A stretch of DNA of 64,000 nt from Ruminiclostridium cellobioparum subsp. termitidis CT1112 (GCF_000350485.1 NZ_AORV01000028.1:62001-126000); one strand, 5' to 3'; positions 52,026 through 63,049 are shown, counted from the first letter of the stretch. A program made the numbers and translations. Notes: generated by a model not told the origin, from the letters alone.

Positions 52026-53984
52026 TTACTTTCTAAGAATCCACACCAGCATTTCACCGGGTTTCCTGTTTCCCCACATAAAGTACGGAACTGCTTTGAA
52101 ATCCACTTCCTTTTCATTGTCCGAATAAGTCTTGTACAAAACATCTTTCCAATTTTCCCCGCCTGTCCTGAATGCCTTTCCTTTTATGACAACTGCTCCC
52201 TGGGTCAGACTATCGTCTGTTTCGGCTGACAATTGTGAATTGACATCTATGGATACGGCAGACAGTATCCCGCCGTTGTCTGCTTCCTCCAGGCAATATA
52301 CCAGCGGTCCTCTTTGAATTGCCACTCTTCCCGCATTTGCACGGACTTTTGGATTTGCCTGAATTATATCAATGGTCATATCCATGTAAAGTTCAATTTC
52401 GTCTCCGGCCTTCCAGCTATCTGTAAATACCGCATAACCGTTTTCCACTTTTGCAATACCATCGGCTTTTTTGCCATTTATGGAGGCAGACCAGTTTTTG
52501 CACCAGCCCGGAATCCTGAAAGCAAGAGATGTGTTACCGGCAGTTGATGCCACTACCGTCATTTTTATTCTGCCATTCCATGGATAACGGCTTTCCTGTT
52601 TCAGCTTTATTTTCCCCGCCTCAAGTTCTATGTCAGCTTCTCCTCCGATATACAGATGAGTATAAACGGTATTTTTATTATAGGAATAAATATATTGGTT
52701 TAGTGAAGTCAGAAGCCTTGCAATATTAGGCGGACAGCAGGCACAGCCGAACCATTTTTGTCTTACAGGCTTCACATGATGCTTTCCCGGATTTTTTTCG
52801 GAAGCCTCGGGCCATACCTCCAGAGGATTGACATAGAAGAAATGTCTTCCGTCACGGGACATTGCACCCAGTACAGTGTTATAAAGGGCCCTCTCCATAA
52901 CATCTCCGTATTCGCCAAGCTGTTCCAGCTGCAGCATTCTATGGGCAAAAAAGATCAGCCCTATTGAAGCACAGGATTCGGCATATACTGTATCATTGGG
53001 AAGGTCATAATCAAATGAAAATGCCTCTCCATGGTGGGTTGAGCCTATGCCCCCTGTTATATACATCTGTCTGTTTACCATATTGCTCCAAAGACATCTG
53101 CAGGCATCCAGCATTGATTTGTCACCGGTTTCTCGTGCAAGGTCGGCCATGGCAGTATACATATAAACAGCCCTTACTGCATGCCCCACTGCCACCTCCT
53201 GCTGGCGTACAGGTTTATGGGCCTGATTGTATTCAAGCTCCGGTGAAGGTACCTGTCCCCTGTTCCAATGGGAATACCAGCCTCTCTTTTCACATTCCTT
53301 TATAAAGAAATTAGGTTCTTTTCCCCTCTCATCTATAAAGTATTTACTCAGTTTAAGATATCTTTCATTACCGGTTGCTTCATACAGCTTTACAAGTGCC
53401 AGCTCAACCTCCTGATGCCCGTCATAGCCCTGGATTTTTTCGGGCTCAGGACCAAACACCGAATCAATATTATCTGCAAAGCGGCACATAACATCCAGCA
53501 GTTTCCTCTTTCCGGTTGCTTTATAATAAGCAACAGCCGCCTCCATCATATGACCTGCAACATATAATTCATGGCATTCATGAAGATTTGTCCACTTTTT
53601 CCCGGGATCCTTCAGTATAAAATACGTATCCAGGTAACCATCAGGCTGCTGTGCCTTCTCAATAATATCAATAATTCCGTCAGCTATTTCTTCAAGCTTT
53701 GGATCAGGGTGGGTCTGAAGACTGTAACCTACTGCCTCCAACCATTTTGCCACATCACTATCCTGGAAGACAAGTCCTCCGAATTCACCGTTCTCAAGTC
53801 CAGCAGCAATTCTGAAGTTTTTTACGGCAAAACTGGGTTCGGCATCCGGAATACGGTCATTTAAAGCCTCCCACTGATAAGGTAACACAGTATTTCTGAC
53901 AAGTTCCACATATTCCGACCAGAATGGATCTGAAACAGTCACATTTTTAATTGAAACGGGCTGAGAAGTAATAATTTTATCCAT
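52026..53984 (-). CDS. GH127 beta-L-arabinofuranosidase
   Basis: A 652-aa GH127 enzyme removing beta-L-arabinofuranosyl residues. Compared with the family prototype HypBA1, the zinc/catalytic set is conserved: E336 and C338 (YAESCAS) and C416, C417 (GCACCPP), where one Cys is the nucleophile; HHGEAF gives E320 as likely acid/base. No signal peptide, so it acts on imported oligosaccharides. Divergent from an AraC gene. Confidence 0.93.
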   Translation of the reverse strand: MDKIITSQPVSIKNVTVSDPFWSEYVELVRNTVLPYQWEALNDRIPDAEPSFAVKNFRIAAGLENGEFGGLVFQDSDVAKWLEAVGYSLQTHPDPKLEEIADGIIDIIEKAQQPDGYLDTYFILKDPGKKWTNLHECHELYVAGHMMEAAVAYYKATGKRKLLDVMCRFADNIDSVFGPEPEKIQGYDGHQEVELALVKLYEATGNERYLKLSKYFIDERGKEPNFFIKECEKRGWYSHWNRGQVPSPELEYNQAHKPVRQQEVAVGHAVRAVYMYTAMADLARETGDKSMLDACRCLWSNMVNRQMYITGGIGSTHHGEAFSFDYDLPNDTVYAESCASIGLIFFAHRMLQLEQLGEYGDVMERALYNTVLGAMSRDGRHFFYVNPLEVWPEASEKNPGKHHVKPVRQKWFGCACCPPNIARLLTSLNQYIYSYNKNTVYTHLYIGGEADIELEAGKIKLKQESRYPWNGRIKMTVVASTAGNTSLAFRIPGWCKNWSASINGKKADGIAKVENGYAVFTDSWKAGDEIELYMDMTIDIIQANPKVRANAGRVAIQRGPLVYCLEEADNGGILSAVSIDVNSQLSAETDDSLTQGAVVIKGKAFRTGGENWKDVLYKTYSDNEKEVDFKAVPYFMWGNRKPGEMLVWILRK

Positions 53985-54025
53985 AGAAATCCCTCTCCTT
54001 TTTTAAAGGTGTATAAAACTGTATG

Positions 54026-54054
54026 TTGCTGATATACTAAAATGCCTTTACAAT
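54026..54054 (+). promoter_or_regulatory. Promoter of the second araC gene
   Basis: TTGCTG (54026-54031), 17-nt spacer, TACAAT (54049-54054), upstream of the AraC gene and opposite GH127. Confidence 0.55.
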
Positions 54055-54122
54055 ATAAGTATGACAAATAAAACAGCAATTGTAAGTAGATAAAAAACAC
54101 AAAAGGTGGATAATATTAACCT

Positions 54123-55016
54123 ATGTATTATTTAAAAACAGATATCACAAAACCCTTGAATTTTTTATCAGCGGGAGTATTCACTTCCGATACAGTCTGG
54201 CAGCACATGGAGCGTGTTATTGACAGCTTTGAAATTATTATTGGTATACGCGGAAATATATATATCCAACAGGACGATGACAGATTTGTTTTGGGAGAAG
54301 GCGATTTCCTGTTGCTGCTTCCCGGCCATACACACAGTGGATATGCCGCTTCAGCAAAGGGTACTTCTTTCTTCTGGCTGCACTTCCAATGTAACGATAA
54401 TCATATAATACTGGATGAGAAGGAAGCAGTTGAAGATATAAAATTGACAAATAATAATCCCTATTTTACAGGGTTTGAGGACAAAATCCTGTTACCCGGC
54501 TTTTTTCACCCATTCAATCTGGAAAGGCTGAGTATTTTATTTCATCAGCTGCTGCACGTCTCAGAGTCCAATTATTATACAAGACACAGTATGAATTACT
54601 TTTTGACCTCACTGGCTATCGAGCTCACAGAACAAACCCTTTCCCAGGCATCAGGGAAAAAAGGTAACATGGACGGAAAGGAAAAACTCTCAACGATTAT
54701 AGAATGGTTAAATATCCATTACACCGGTCATATATCTTTGACATCAGCGGCTTATGAGTTTAATTATACTAAAGAATATCTGGCACGGTACTTTAAAAAG
54801 CATATGGGAATGAGTATGCAGGAATATATAAATAAAATCAGAATTGCAAAAGCAAGGGAACTGCTTATCCAATCAGATAAAAATGTGAAGGAGATATCAT
54901 CAGAATTGGGCTTCTCTGATGATAAGTATTTTTTAAGGCTTTTCAAGCAGCATGAAAAAATAACCCCCCGGGAATACCGGAGGGCTTATTACAAGCTTCA
55001 TATGAATAATATTTGA
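54123..55016 (+). CDS. AraC-family regulator (divergent to GH127)
   Basis: A 297-aa AraC/XylS protein: cupin-like N-terminus (GDFLLLLPGHTHSGYAA) and C-terminal double helix-turn-helix (about 190-290; ISLTSAAYEFNYTKEYLARY, SSELGFSDDKYFLRLFKQH). Probably an arabinoside-responsive activator of GH127 and the xylan genes. Confidence 0.9.
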   Translation: MYYLKTDITKPLNFLSAGVFTSDTVWQHMERVIDSFEIIIGIRGNIYIQQDDDRFVLGEGDFLLLLPGHTHSGYAASAKGTSFFWLHFQCNDNHIILDEKEAVEDIKLTNNNPYFTGFEDKILLPGFFHPFNLERLSILFHQLLHVSESNYYTRHSMNYFLTSLAIELTEQTLSQASGKKGNMDGKEKLSTIIEWLNIHYTGHISLTSAAYEFNYTKEYLARYFKKHMGMSMQEYINKIRIAKARELLIQSDKNVKEISSELGFSDDKYFLRLFKQHEKITPREYRRAYYKLHMNNI

Positions 55017-55070
55017 GAGAGTTCGGTTAGCTTTTGTTGAAAATATTTATCCAAACTATGTTTACATACC

Positions 55071-56576
55071 TTAATACCCCGGTATCATACTGTCATCAAG
55101 CCTGTAATATGTTTCCGATTCTTCTTTTATACGGCTTATTTCCAGAAAAGTTACTTCATTTTTGCTCAAGGTGAGCTCAAGTAACAGCTTATTTCCAGTA
55201 CAGCTCAATTTGTCATAGTCAACCCTCGGCCGGGCAATTTCTCTTAAGGTTTCAACGGCTTTCTTAACAGGAAATCTTGGGCGCCCCATCTGAATCCAGG
55301 CGTGCCAGGGGTTTCCATATTGCTCATTCACCGTATTCCGTTTTATAAAATATTCTCCGTCCTGAAGGACAAGTTCAATTGAAATATCTTTGGAAAAGTC
55401 CTCTCCCTTCGTCATCTCCGGATTCCATGCGGTAATGGTTACCGTTTGGTCACTTTTCCGGGTCACCAGCATGCTTTCGTCCCTGTATAATATATACCTT
55501 CCCATCTTTTCAAAAAAGCTGAACATATGATATGTAGGCTTTGGAATATTGTTAAGCGCAACCAGGCCGAAGCCTCCATGAAATTGCGCTCTTGGGACAT
55601 CAAGCTCTTCAAAAACATCACTGAAAGTCCAATAGGAAAAAGAATCAACAATGTCTCCGGCTTCACTGATAATCCGTGCCAGATAAGCTGCGTTAAGGCA
55701 GGTATCGTGAACCGGGTTCAACGGAGTGTACGAGGTATTGTATTCTGTTATGTGAAAAGGCAGTCCGGGGAAGGGAGAGGCATTGATCAGCTCCCTGACT
55801 GCTTTCAATTCCTTCAGCATATCCTCGGGTTCAGCCAAATCCTGATAGACCAGTTCATGTGTCTGAAGTTTTGGCTGTTTTGAAGAGTACAGATGTCTCG
55901 AAACAAAATCTACCGGAACGGTTTCTTTATGACAGAACCGCAGGAAATCCTCAATCCAGTGGTCTGCTCCCCCGCATATGGCAGGGCCGCCAACCTGCAG
56001 TCCTTTATGGATTTCCTTGATTGCAAAAGCAGTAACCCTGTACAGTTTAAAGTACTCGGCTTTATCCGCATCCTTCCAGAATATGTCCAGATTTGGCTCA
56101 TTCCACACCTCAAAAGGCCACTGGAGTACTTCCTCAATTCCGTACCTGTCGATAAAATGATTTACCAGGGCTTGAATCAAGCCCTTCCATTTATCATAGT
56201 CCTTTGGAGGAGTAACATTTCCCTTCCAATAAAATACCGTTTGATCTCCCGATGCAAGTTTCGACGGCATAAATCCCAGCTCAACAAACGGCTTAAGGCC
56301 TCGTTCCAGAAAAGAATCAAATATCCTGTCTATATATGTAAAATTATAAAAAGGCTTGATTTCCCCGCCTATCTCATATTCCCGGTATATGGCCGTATCA
56401 TCATGCAGCAGCCCATGTCCCCTTATATATTTAAAGTTTATTGCTTTCCGGACAAATTCGAGAGTATCCAGGTATTCCTTTTGAAGTGCTATACCCATTC
56501 TCTCTGTTCCGACGCAAAAGTTCCAGTTGTTTTTAAAAGTTCCTTTTACCTCATCGGTAATTTTTATTCTTTTCAT
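55071..56576 (-). CDS. xynB: GH39 beta-xylosidase
   Basis: A 501-aa GH39 enzyme. Acid/base Glu is E160 in VWNEPNL and nucleophile E278 in HITEYNTSY, almost the same positions as in characterised clostridial XynB (E160/E277). No signal peptide; cleaves xylo-oligosaccharides inside the cell. Convergent with the AraC gene. Confidence 0.93.
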   Translation of the reverse strand: MKRIKITDEVKGTFKNNWNFCVGTERMGIALQKEYLDTLEFVRKAINFKYIRGHGLLHDDTAIYREYEIGGEIKPFYNFTYIDRIFDSFLERGLKPFVELGFMPSKLASGDQTVFYWKGNVTPPKDYDKWKGLIQALVNHFIDRYGIEEVLQWPFEVWNEPNLDIFWKDADKAEYFKLYRVTAFAIKEIHKGLQVGGPAICGGADHWIEDFLRFCHKETVPVDFVSRHLYSSKQPKLQTHELVYQDLAEPEDMLKELKAVRELINASPFPGLPFHITEYNTSYTPLNPVHDTCLNAAYLARIISEAGDIVDSFSYWTFSDVFEELDVPRAQFHGGFGLVALNNIPKPTYHMFSFFEKMGRYILYRDESMLVTRKSDQTVTITAWNPEMTKGEDFSKDISIELVLQDGEYFIKRNTVNEQYGNPWHAWIQMGRPRFPVKKAVETLREIARPRVDYDKLSCTGNKLLLELTLSKNEVTFLEISRIKEESETYYRLDDSMIPGY

Positions 56577-56618
56577 GGCTTTCCTCCCAGATTCAGATAG
56601 CCCTTAAATACCTGCGGG

Positions 56619-57188
56619 CTATATATACATATTATATTCTCCTGCCAGCATTAGCAAACAGAAAAAATACAAGCAGTTATCATAGTATCTTCTCTCTCCC
56701 TTTCTTAAGGGCAGTTCCCAGAAATCCCGAACCCATTGCAGCCTGTACTTTCCTCTCGCTGCCAGCGACCCGGCGGCATTGGTTGCGATTATGGCAACCG
56801 AATGCATGGCCGGTTCATCAAAGGGTTCACCTTTTATTGTATAAGCTTTATATTGACCAAATGTTGTGTTTTCACTGAAAAAGACTTGAAGCCTATCAAC
56901 AATTTCTCCAAGTGATGCATCCTTGTTGAACCAGGCTGCATCCAAACCAATATTCATTGCGACACGATAGGCATCGGAATAGAACTGGAAATCCCTGAAC
57001 AACTTTTTTGGTGTTCCGTCAAATTCTGCGTATTCCGGTGCCATTCCGGTATCCTTGTCACAGGAAATATGCAGATACTGCCGGCTGGCTCCGGCAGCTT
57101 TTTGCCAGAAGGGTCTATCCATATAATTGGATTTTTTATTAACATTTTCACCATCTATTTCAGCTCTGCCGACCATGATTAACAACAC
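56619..57188 (-). pseudogene. Truncated GH8 reducing-end exo-oligoxylanase (Rex)
   Basis: A 189-aa ORF matching only the C-terminal half of GH8 Rex enzymes (about 390 aa): RPFWQKAAGASRQYLHIS, DTGMAPEYAEFDGTP, FYSDAYRVAMNIGLDAAWF and the helical end. The catalytic N-terminal half is missing upstream, where a MITE-like element lies 85 bp away. Probably non-functional. Confidence 0.75.
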
Positions 57189-57272
57189 CCAAATGCCCTG
57201 ACCATTTATCCGTCTGCCTGGACATAAAAGTTGCCGGAAATAAATTTATAAGATTTTCCGATTAATGATAAT

Positions 57273-57458
57273 TACCCTCTATTGACAATGTATAACACGC
57301 CTCACGCCGGCTATTTTGCCACTTTTCTTTGTCGTCGTCCTTGGCTTGCGGCAAGGCAAAGGCGTGCAGTAAGGCTTTGTGCCTTGCAAGCGGCCTCAAC
57401 GCAGCCGCAGGGCAAATTAACCAGTCAAAAACGTATTGTACATTGTTAATAGAGGGTA
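57273..57458. mobile_element. MITE-like element (186 bp)
   Basis: Ends form imperfect terminal inverted repeats of 27 bp (57273-57299 and 57432-57458; 24 of 27 matching), each starting TACCCTCTATT. TA at both edges fits a Tc1/mariner-IS630-type TA target. The interior is GC-rich with a further long inverted repeat around CTTGC...GCAAG (about 57344-57390), unlike the surrounding AT-rich DNA. No ORF. It fills most of the 302-bp gap between GH51 and the GH8 remnant. Confidence 0.7.
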
Positions 57459-57490
57459 TTTTATAATAAACCCGTAAAGTTTTGCTTAAA

Positions 57491-58969
57491 TTAGATTATT
57501 TCCAGCATAACTACCGACTTTGGCGGTAGTTTCCCTGCAACATGGTTGTTTGCAAGGAAGATATTTTTAAAAACCTTCGTTGTTATATTGTTTGGAGCTT
57601 CAAAAGTATTTTTTGCATTCATTTCGTTAGCAGTTAAAATAGTACCGGCGCAACTTTGTGCTGCAACTCCGCGTATATCAATATCTACGTCAGCCCCCTG
57701 TGAAGGATTCAAATTACAGATAGATACATGTATTTTTCCATCTTTATCCTGAGAGGAGGAAACACTTATCCGAGGTATTTTATCCCCGCCAAAAGCATAA
57801 TCGGGACTTTCATACTCCATTGACAACAGCTGGGCATCATGATGTACCTTATACATATCAAATACATGATATGTAGGTGTCAGCAGCATTTTTTGACCTT
57901 CAGTAAGGATTACCGCCTGAAGGACATTTATCATCTGTGCTATGTTTGCCATTTGAACCCTGTCACAATGATTATTAAATATATTGAAATGAACTCCTGC
58001 TGCAAGTGCATCCCTCAAGGTATTCTGCTGGTATAGGAATCCGGGATTTGTCCCAGGCTCCACACCGAACCAGGTACCCCATTCATCAACTATCAAACCG
58101 ATTTTTTTCTCAGGGTCATATTTGTCCATGATTGTAGCATGCCTGTTCACAAGTTCTTCCATATAAAAAGCATTCTGTAAAACCGAAAACCATTCATTTT
58201 CCTCAAACTCTGTTGCTGATCCCCGCACCGACCAGTCTTTGGAGACTCTTGTATAATAATGCAGGCTCAAACCATCCATTTGCTTTCCGGCTTCCCTCAT
58301 AAGCACTTCGGTCCAGTGATAGTCATCTACCGATGCACCGCCTGCTATTTTATATATCTTGTTATCTCCGAAGTTTCTTACATAGGTAGCATATCTTCTA
58401 TATTGATCCGCATAGTACTCGGCCCTCATGTTTCCGCCGCAGCCCCAGTTTTCATTTCCTACTCCGAAATATTTCAAACTCCAGGGCCCTTCTTTTCCGT
58501 TTGTTCTTCTTAGGTCAGCCATTGGAGATTTACCATCAAAGGTAATGTATTCCACCCACTGCTGCATCTCCTGAACAGTGCCGCTCCCTACATTGCCGCA
58601 AATATACGGCTCGGCACCAATCAGCTCGCAGAATTCCAAAAACTCGTGTGTGCCAAAATGATTATTTTCCACCACACCACCCCAATGGGTGTTTATCATA
58701 CAGGGCCTGTTTTCTTTTGCCCCTATGCCGTCCATCCAGTGGTATTCGTCGGCGAAGCACCCTCCAGGCCACCTCAGAATAGGGATTTTTATTTTTTTAA
58801 GGGCTTCAATCACATCGGTACGAAAGCCCTTTACATTTGGAATGGAGGAATCCTCCCCCACCCATATCCCTTCATATATGCATCTTCCGAGATGCTCGGA
58901 AAAATGTCCGTATATATTTTTATTTATTTTTCCTTTTTTAACATCGGCGTTCAAAATAATTTTTATCAT
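57491..58969 (-). CDS. abfA: GH51 alpha-L-arabinofuranosidase
   Basis: A 492-aa GH51 enzyme: acid/base E173 in GVGNENWG and nucleophile E296 in IVDEWGTWF, plus [15 protein letters not shown]. Releases alpha-L-arabinose from arabinoxylan and arabinan oligosaccharides. No signal peptide. About 230 nt after the permease operon. Confidence 0.95.
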   Translation of the reverse strand: MIKIILNADVKKGKINKNIYGHFSEHLGRCIYEGIWVGEDSSIPNVKGFRTDVIEALKKIKIPILRWPGGCFADEYHWMDGIGAKENRPCMINTHWGGVVENNHFGTHEFLEFCELIGAEPYICGNVGSGTVQEMQQWVEYITFDGKSPMADLRRTNGKEGPWSLKYFGVGNENWGCGGNMRAEYYADQYRRYATYVRNFGDNKIYKIAGGASVDDYHWTEVLMREAGKQMDGLSLHYYTRVSKDWSVRGSATEFEENEWFSVLQNAFYMEELVNRHATIMDKYDPEKKIGLIVDEWGTWFGVEPGTNPGFLYQQNTLRDALAAGVHFNIFNNHCDRVQMANIAQMINVLQAVILTEGQKMLLTPTYHVFDMYKVHHDAQLLSMEYESPDYAFGGDKIPRISVSSSQDKDGKIHVSICNLNPSQGADVDIDIRGVAAQSCAGTILTANEMNAKNTFEAPNNITTKVFKNIFLANNHVAGKLPPKSVVMLEII

Positions 58970-59202
58970 ATAACATCAAACTCTCCTATCCGGATATACC
59001 TACATGCTCCAACTATTAACCCCACCATCGGAATTGTGATTTAACGGTTCAAATTTCTTACCATCCTCACTATACGCCAGATGCATGCATGCTATAAGCC
59101 AATTTTTCCGAGTAAACCATACTTTCTTGAGGCTCTCTTGTATAACATAGTAAATATATATTATTAATCATTTGCTAAACGCCTTCATCCGATATGTTTT
59201 AA

Positions 59203-60090
59203 TCAACCCTTCACACCACCGAGAACTATACCCTTGACAAAATACTTCTGAAGGAATGGGTAAACAAGTATTATCGGCAGTGAACCCAGAAATATCTGAG
59301 AGGATCTTAAAGTTCTGTCGGAAACTGTTGCAAGTTCCGAAATCTCCTGACGTGAAAGCATACTGTAGGATCTCTGAACAACAATAGTCTGTATATAGCT
59401 TTGCAGCGGATAATTCTCCGCCTTATTCATGAGTATGAGACCGTCAAACCAACTGTTCCAGTGCCCTACCAGGGAAAACAGGGTTATGGTTGCCAGGGCT
59501 GGAGTTGACACAGGAACATACAGCTTCCAAAGGGTTATCCAGTGACCAGCACCATCTATAAAAGCCGCCTCACTCAATTCCTTCGGTATCTCTCTGAAAA
59601 AGTTTAACAGCAATATTACGCTGAAAACGGGTACCGCACCTGGAAGTACAAGGGCCCATATGCTATCAAGCAATCCTGCCTGTCTGATTACGGTATACCA
59701 CGGAATCAGTCCGCCGCTGAACAGCATTGTTATGAAAAATGCCCAGGCATAAAATGTACGGAATCTGAATTCCGATCTTTCCTTTGATAATGGATAGGCA
59801 CATAAAATTGTAAGTACCAGATTTATAGCTCCTCCAATTGCTATCCTTTCAACTGATACCAACATTGAATGCCAAAAAGCAGCTCTCTTTGCAACATATA
59901 CATATGAATTCAACGAGAATTCAACCGGCCAGAAAACAACCTTCCCTGCCGCGGCTACCGAGCTTGAGCTGAATGAAACCGCTAAAATGTGTATAAGCGG
60001 GATAATACAGAGCAGTGCTGCTAAAATAAGAAAACAACTGTTTATTATGGTAAAAACACTAAGTTTCTTCTTTATACTTGTAAGTTTCAA
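59203..60090 (-). CDS. lplC: LplC/YtcP-type sugar ABC permease
   Basis: A 295-aa CUT1 importer permease with six membrane helices and an EAA-type loop (EAAFIDGAGHWITLWKLYVP). Follows the LplB-type permease by 12 nt. No ATPase gene is near, as is usual for this family, which shares a general MsmK-like ATPase. Confidence 0.9.
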   Translation of the reverse strand: MKLTSIKKKLSVFTIINSCFLILAALLCIIPLIHILAVSFSSSSVAAAGKVVFWPVEFSLNSYVYVAKRAAFWHSMLVSVERIAIGGAINLVLTILCAYPLSKERSEFRFRTFYAWAFFITMLFSGGLIPWYTVIRQAGLLDSIWALVLPGAVPVFSVILLLNFFREIPKELSEAAFIDGAGHWITLWKLYVPVSTPALATITLFSLVGHWNSWFDGLILMNKAENYPLQSYIQTIVVQRSYSMLSRQEISELATVSDRTLRSSQIFLGSLPIILVYPFLQKYFVKGIVLGGVKG

Positions 60091-60102
60091 TTGTATACCC
60101 CC

Positions 60103-61005
60103 TTAGAAAATCCTGTAATCTGCAAATTTATATGCGCAGAAATAAGATACAGAAATAAGCGTGAACGAAACCACAGATTTGAATAGTCCGACGGCAGTTG
60201 CAACCCCGTATTGCGCATCAAGTAAACCTATTCTATAAACAAAAGTGTCAAGAATGTCTCCGCTTTGATATACCGGAGGACTATATAAATTGAATATCTG
60301 GTCGAAGCCAGCATTCAAAAGATTTCCAAGACTTAATACCATAAGCAGCACTATAACCATTTTCATCCCCGGCAAAGTGATATTCAATGTTTGCTTCCAT
60401 CTGTTGGCTCCGTCGATACGGGCGGCTTCATACAGGCTTGGATCTATTCCGGTGATTGCTGCAAGGTAAATTATCGTACCATATCCGAATTCCTTCCATG
60501 TTTCGGTCAACACCATGGTTGTCGGAAACCATTTATTATCACCAAGAAAAAATATTGGCTCAATTCCTATAGATTTTAACAATCCATTAACTATTCCGCC
60601 TGAAGGTGAGAGAATATCAATAAGGATACCTCCAAGTACAACCCAGGACAAAAAGTGAGGAAGATATATCAGTGTCTGAACACCTCTCTTTAAAGCATTA
60701 CTTGTAACTTCATTAATCAAAATAGCAAATATTATCGGAATAACAAGCCCTAGAATAATTTTCATCACCGCAATAGAAATTGTATTCCATATTACACTGC
60801 CAAAATTCGGCAGATCAAGGACATATTTAAAATTGTCAAGACCTATCCACTTTTGATGTCCAAATAAACCCTTTGCAGGAATAAATTTTTGAAAAGCTAT
60901 TACAATACCGGCCATAGGCAGGTAACTGAATACCAATAAAAGAATAAATCCCGGAAGTATCATCAGATGCAAGGGTAGTTGTTTTTTTATATTTAAGTTT
61001 TTCAA
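60103..61005 (-). CDS. lplB: LplB/YteP-type sugar ABC permease
   Basis: A 300-aa CUT1 permease with six membrane helices and EAA loop EAARIDGANRWKQTLNITLP. The TTG at 61005 is chosen because AGGGGG lies 7 nt upstream; the longer ORF has no ribosome binding site. Partner of LplC; takes up oligosaccharides delivered by the lipoprotein downstream of the same promoter. Confidence 0.9.
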   Translation of the reverse strand: MKNLNIKKQLPLHLMILPGFILLLVFSYLPMAGIVIAFQKFIPAKGLFGHQKWIGLDNFKYVLDLPNFGSVIWNTISIAVMKIILGLVIPIIFAILINEVTSNALKRGVQTLIYLPHFLSWVVLGGILIDILSPSGGIVNGLLKSIGIEPIFFLGDNKWFPTTMVLTETWKEFGYGTIIYLAAITGIDPSLYEAARIDGANRWKQTLNITLPGMKMVIVLLMVLSLGNLLNAGFDQIFNLYSPPVYQSGDILDTFVYRIGLLDAQYGVATAVGLFKSVVSFTLISVSYFCAYKFADYRIF

Positions 61006-61068
61006 GCTTATGCCCCCTAATCGGAATATATGTTGGTTAAATGTTTCCCTGCTTCCACAGGTAGACAA

Positions 61069-61111
61069 GAAGGAAAGGATACTGTCAATACCTGCACGAG
61101 TCCTTTCCTTC
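61069..61111 (-). terminator. Hairpin between solute-binding protein and permease genes
   Basis: 11-bp perfect stem GAAGGAAAGGA/TCCTTTCCTTC, 21-nt loop, weak U-tract. Suits partial termination or mRNA stabilisation, giving more binding protein than permease. Confidence 0.6.
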
Positions 61112-61128
61112 CATCCATCTGGTTAAAC

Positions 61129-62859
61129 TTATTTGGATTTAACTGAATCGTACCATTCGTTAACTTCCTTGGTCATATCAGCACCGCCCAATTTGTTCCA
61201 GTCACTTACAAACTTATCGAATTCATCAATAGCTACTGAACCCATAATAATTTTTATAAATACTTCCTTTTCCATCTTATCAAGAGTGGTTTTCTTCTCG
61301 GCCATTGTCTTTGTAGGAGCTCCGGTGAACTTCTCCTTCAACAGTTGATCGTTATTCTTGTAATCAACCATGCTGCGGAAAGCACCGTCCTTGCCATAGA
61401 TTTTCATCCAGCCCCACATTGTATCATCTCCCTTTTCATAGGCTTCTATGTTTGCTTGAATAACCTTCGGCTCGCCGGTCAGCGTGCTGAAATCATTGGC
61501 TTTTCTTGCATCATCTATTGCTATGAATGCATCAAGATTCTTGAATACAGGAGAAGGGCATACCGGAGAGAACTTCCAAACTCCTACCGCACCATTTTCA
61601 ACAGGCATATAGTACTTGTTGAAGTCGGCTGTCTTACCCCAATTCTTTTCTATGTGCATGTTGAAGAGTTTAACAAGTGCTTCAGGGTTCTTATATCCTT
61701 TTTTAACAGCAAAGATTCTTGTCTGATTAAACTTGTTAGGAACCATTACCTTTTTGTCGTCGGCAGAAACTATAGGATAAGCTGTCCAGTCTGCATTCTT
61801 GTCATTATTATAGTTACTGATCAAAGGATACATAGGATTCCACTGGGCTCCGTAATCAAGACCAAATTTACCGGCAATTACGGTTTCAGCTACTTTTCCG
61901 CCGTCCTTTACCCCGAATTCCTTGTCAATCTGGCCGGACTTGTACATGTCGGCAAGCTTCTGAAGAGCTACCTTTGTTTCAGGCAGTGTGCTTCCCCATA
62001 CAAGCTTTCCCGAGCCATCCTCTACCCACATATTAGGATACGCATGATAGCCTGCAAAGAAGCCTTCTGTTCCCATACATCCGCTGTATAAGTCTTTAGT
62101 AACCGGGAGTCCGAATGTATCGTTCTTTCCGTTGCCGTCAGGATCCTTGGTTGTAAAGGCTTCTGCAATTTTAAGTACATCGTCCATTGCCTTAGGCGGC
62201 TGCAGGTTGAGCTTCTTCAACCAGTCATTTCTTATCCACAAATACTGTGTACCTTCGTTCATTGCAACAGTTTCAGGAATAGCCATCATTTTTCCGTCAA
62301 AGGTTACCGAGTCAATATTACCGGTTCCTTCTACACTCATATATTGCTTTAATTGCTCCGAAGCATAATCGTTGTAATACTGTGTCATATCCTCAACCAT
62401 TTCGGAGTCAACAAGCTGCTTAAGCTGCGAAGGATTTACAAGCACAACGTCGGGAAGTTCTCCCGATGCCAAGGTAACATTGATTTTCTGGAGGTATGCA
62501 TCAGATGTTTCATTTCCTTTTACTGTCCATGCATAATTTACATTTATACCAAGCTCATCCTTGTACAACTTCGTCCAGCGGTTGTCTTCCAGTGTTTCTC
62601 CGGGAGTTTTGGGCAGGATATTTGCAGCAAGGTCATCATCAATTCCCCTGACAAATGAAATGTCGATTGCAGGATCATATTTACCCAGAGGGTCCTTATT
62701 TGCAGAAACGGAACTTCCTGCTGATGAAGAGGTTGTACTTTGTGCTGATGATGCTGAACTGTCTGTTGAGTTTTGACTGCCGCATGCCGTAAACAGTGCC
62801 GCAGTCATTGAAATAGCCATTGCTAATGAAACAGCTTTTCTTAAATAATTAAACTTCAT
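61129..62859 (-). CDS. lplA: Extracellular solute-binding lipoprotein (LplA type)
   Basis: A 576-aa type 1 ABC solute-binding lipoprotein: signal peptide with lipobox LFTAC (Cys 26), a Ser-rich linker, then the bilobal domain (PDVVLVNPSQLKQLVDSEMV; QYLWIRNDWLKKL). Binds the oligosaccharide taken up by LplB/LplC. A highly similar paralogue follows at 63097. Strong RBS CAGGAGG. Confidence 0.92.
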   Translation of the reverse strand: MKFNYLRKAVSLAMAISMTAALFTACGSQNSTDSSASSAQSTTSSSAGSSVSANKDPLGKYDPAIDISFVRGIDDDLAANILPKTPGETLEDNRWTKLYKDELGINVNYAWTVKGNETSDAYLQKINVTLASGELPDVVLVNPSQLKQLVDSEMVEDMTQYYNDYASEQLKQYMSVEGTGNIDSVTFDGKMMAIPETVAMNEGTQYLWIRNDWLKKLNLQPPKAMDDVLKIAEAFTTKDPDGNGKNDTFGLPVTKDLYSGCMGTEGFFAGYHAYPNMWVEDGSGKLVWGSTLPETKVALQKLADMYKSGQIDKEFGVKDGGKVAETVIAGKFGLDYGAQWNPMYPLISNYNNDKNADWTAYPIVSADDKKVMVPNKFNQTRIFAVKKGYKNPEALVKLFNMHIEKNWGKTADFNKYYMPVENGAVGVWKFSPVCPSPVFKNLDAFIAIDDARKANDFSTLTGEPKVIQANIEAYEKGDDTMWGWMKIYGKDGAFRSMVDYKNNDQLLKEKFTGAPTKTMAEKKTTLDKMEKEVFIKIIMGSVAIDEFDKFVSDWNKLGGADMTKEVNEWYDSVKSK

Positions 62860-62887
62860 TTGTTTTCCTCCTGTTATTATTTAATTA

Positions 62888-63030
62888 TTTGAGGCCTCAA
62901 ATATATTATAGAAGGGGTATTCCATCAATACCATGCACATGTTTTTACTTTGTTAACTTCTGTTTACCAAGATTTTTTCATATTCATTGAGTATCATATC
63001 TTTTTTTTACTTTGTTAACATCTCTTTACC
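62888..63030 (-). promoter_or_regulatory. lplA operator/promoter region
   Basis: Contains a perfect 14-bp palindrome TTTGAGGCCTCAAA (62888-62901), a TATAAT just upstream (minus strand) and two 27-bp direct repeats of the type TTTTTACTTTGTTAAC-TCT-TTTACC (62942-62968 and 63004-63030), 62 bp apart. Direct repeats are typical of AraC-type activator sites. Confidence 0.55.
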
Positions 63031-63049
63031 TTTTATATAAAACGTAAAA

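Noticed and set aside
51950-52144. 64-aa ORF at the end of GH127
   Set aside because: Shadow of the GH127 frame plus its terminator.
53227-53864. Several plus-strand ORFs opposite GH127
   Set aside because: Antisense shadows of a strongly supported enzyme gene.
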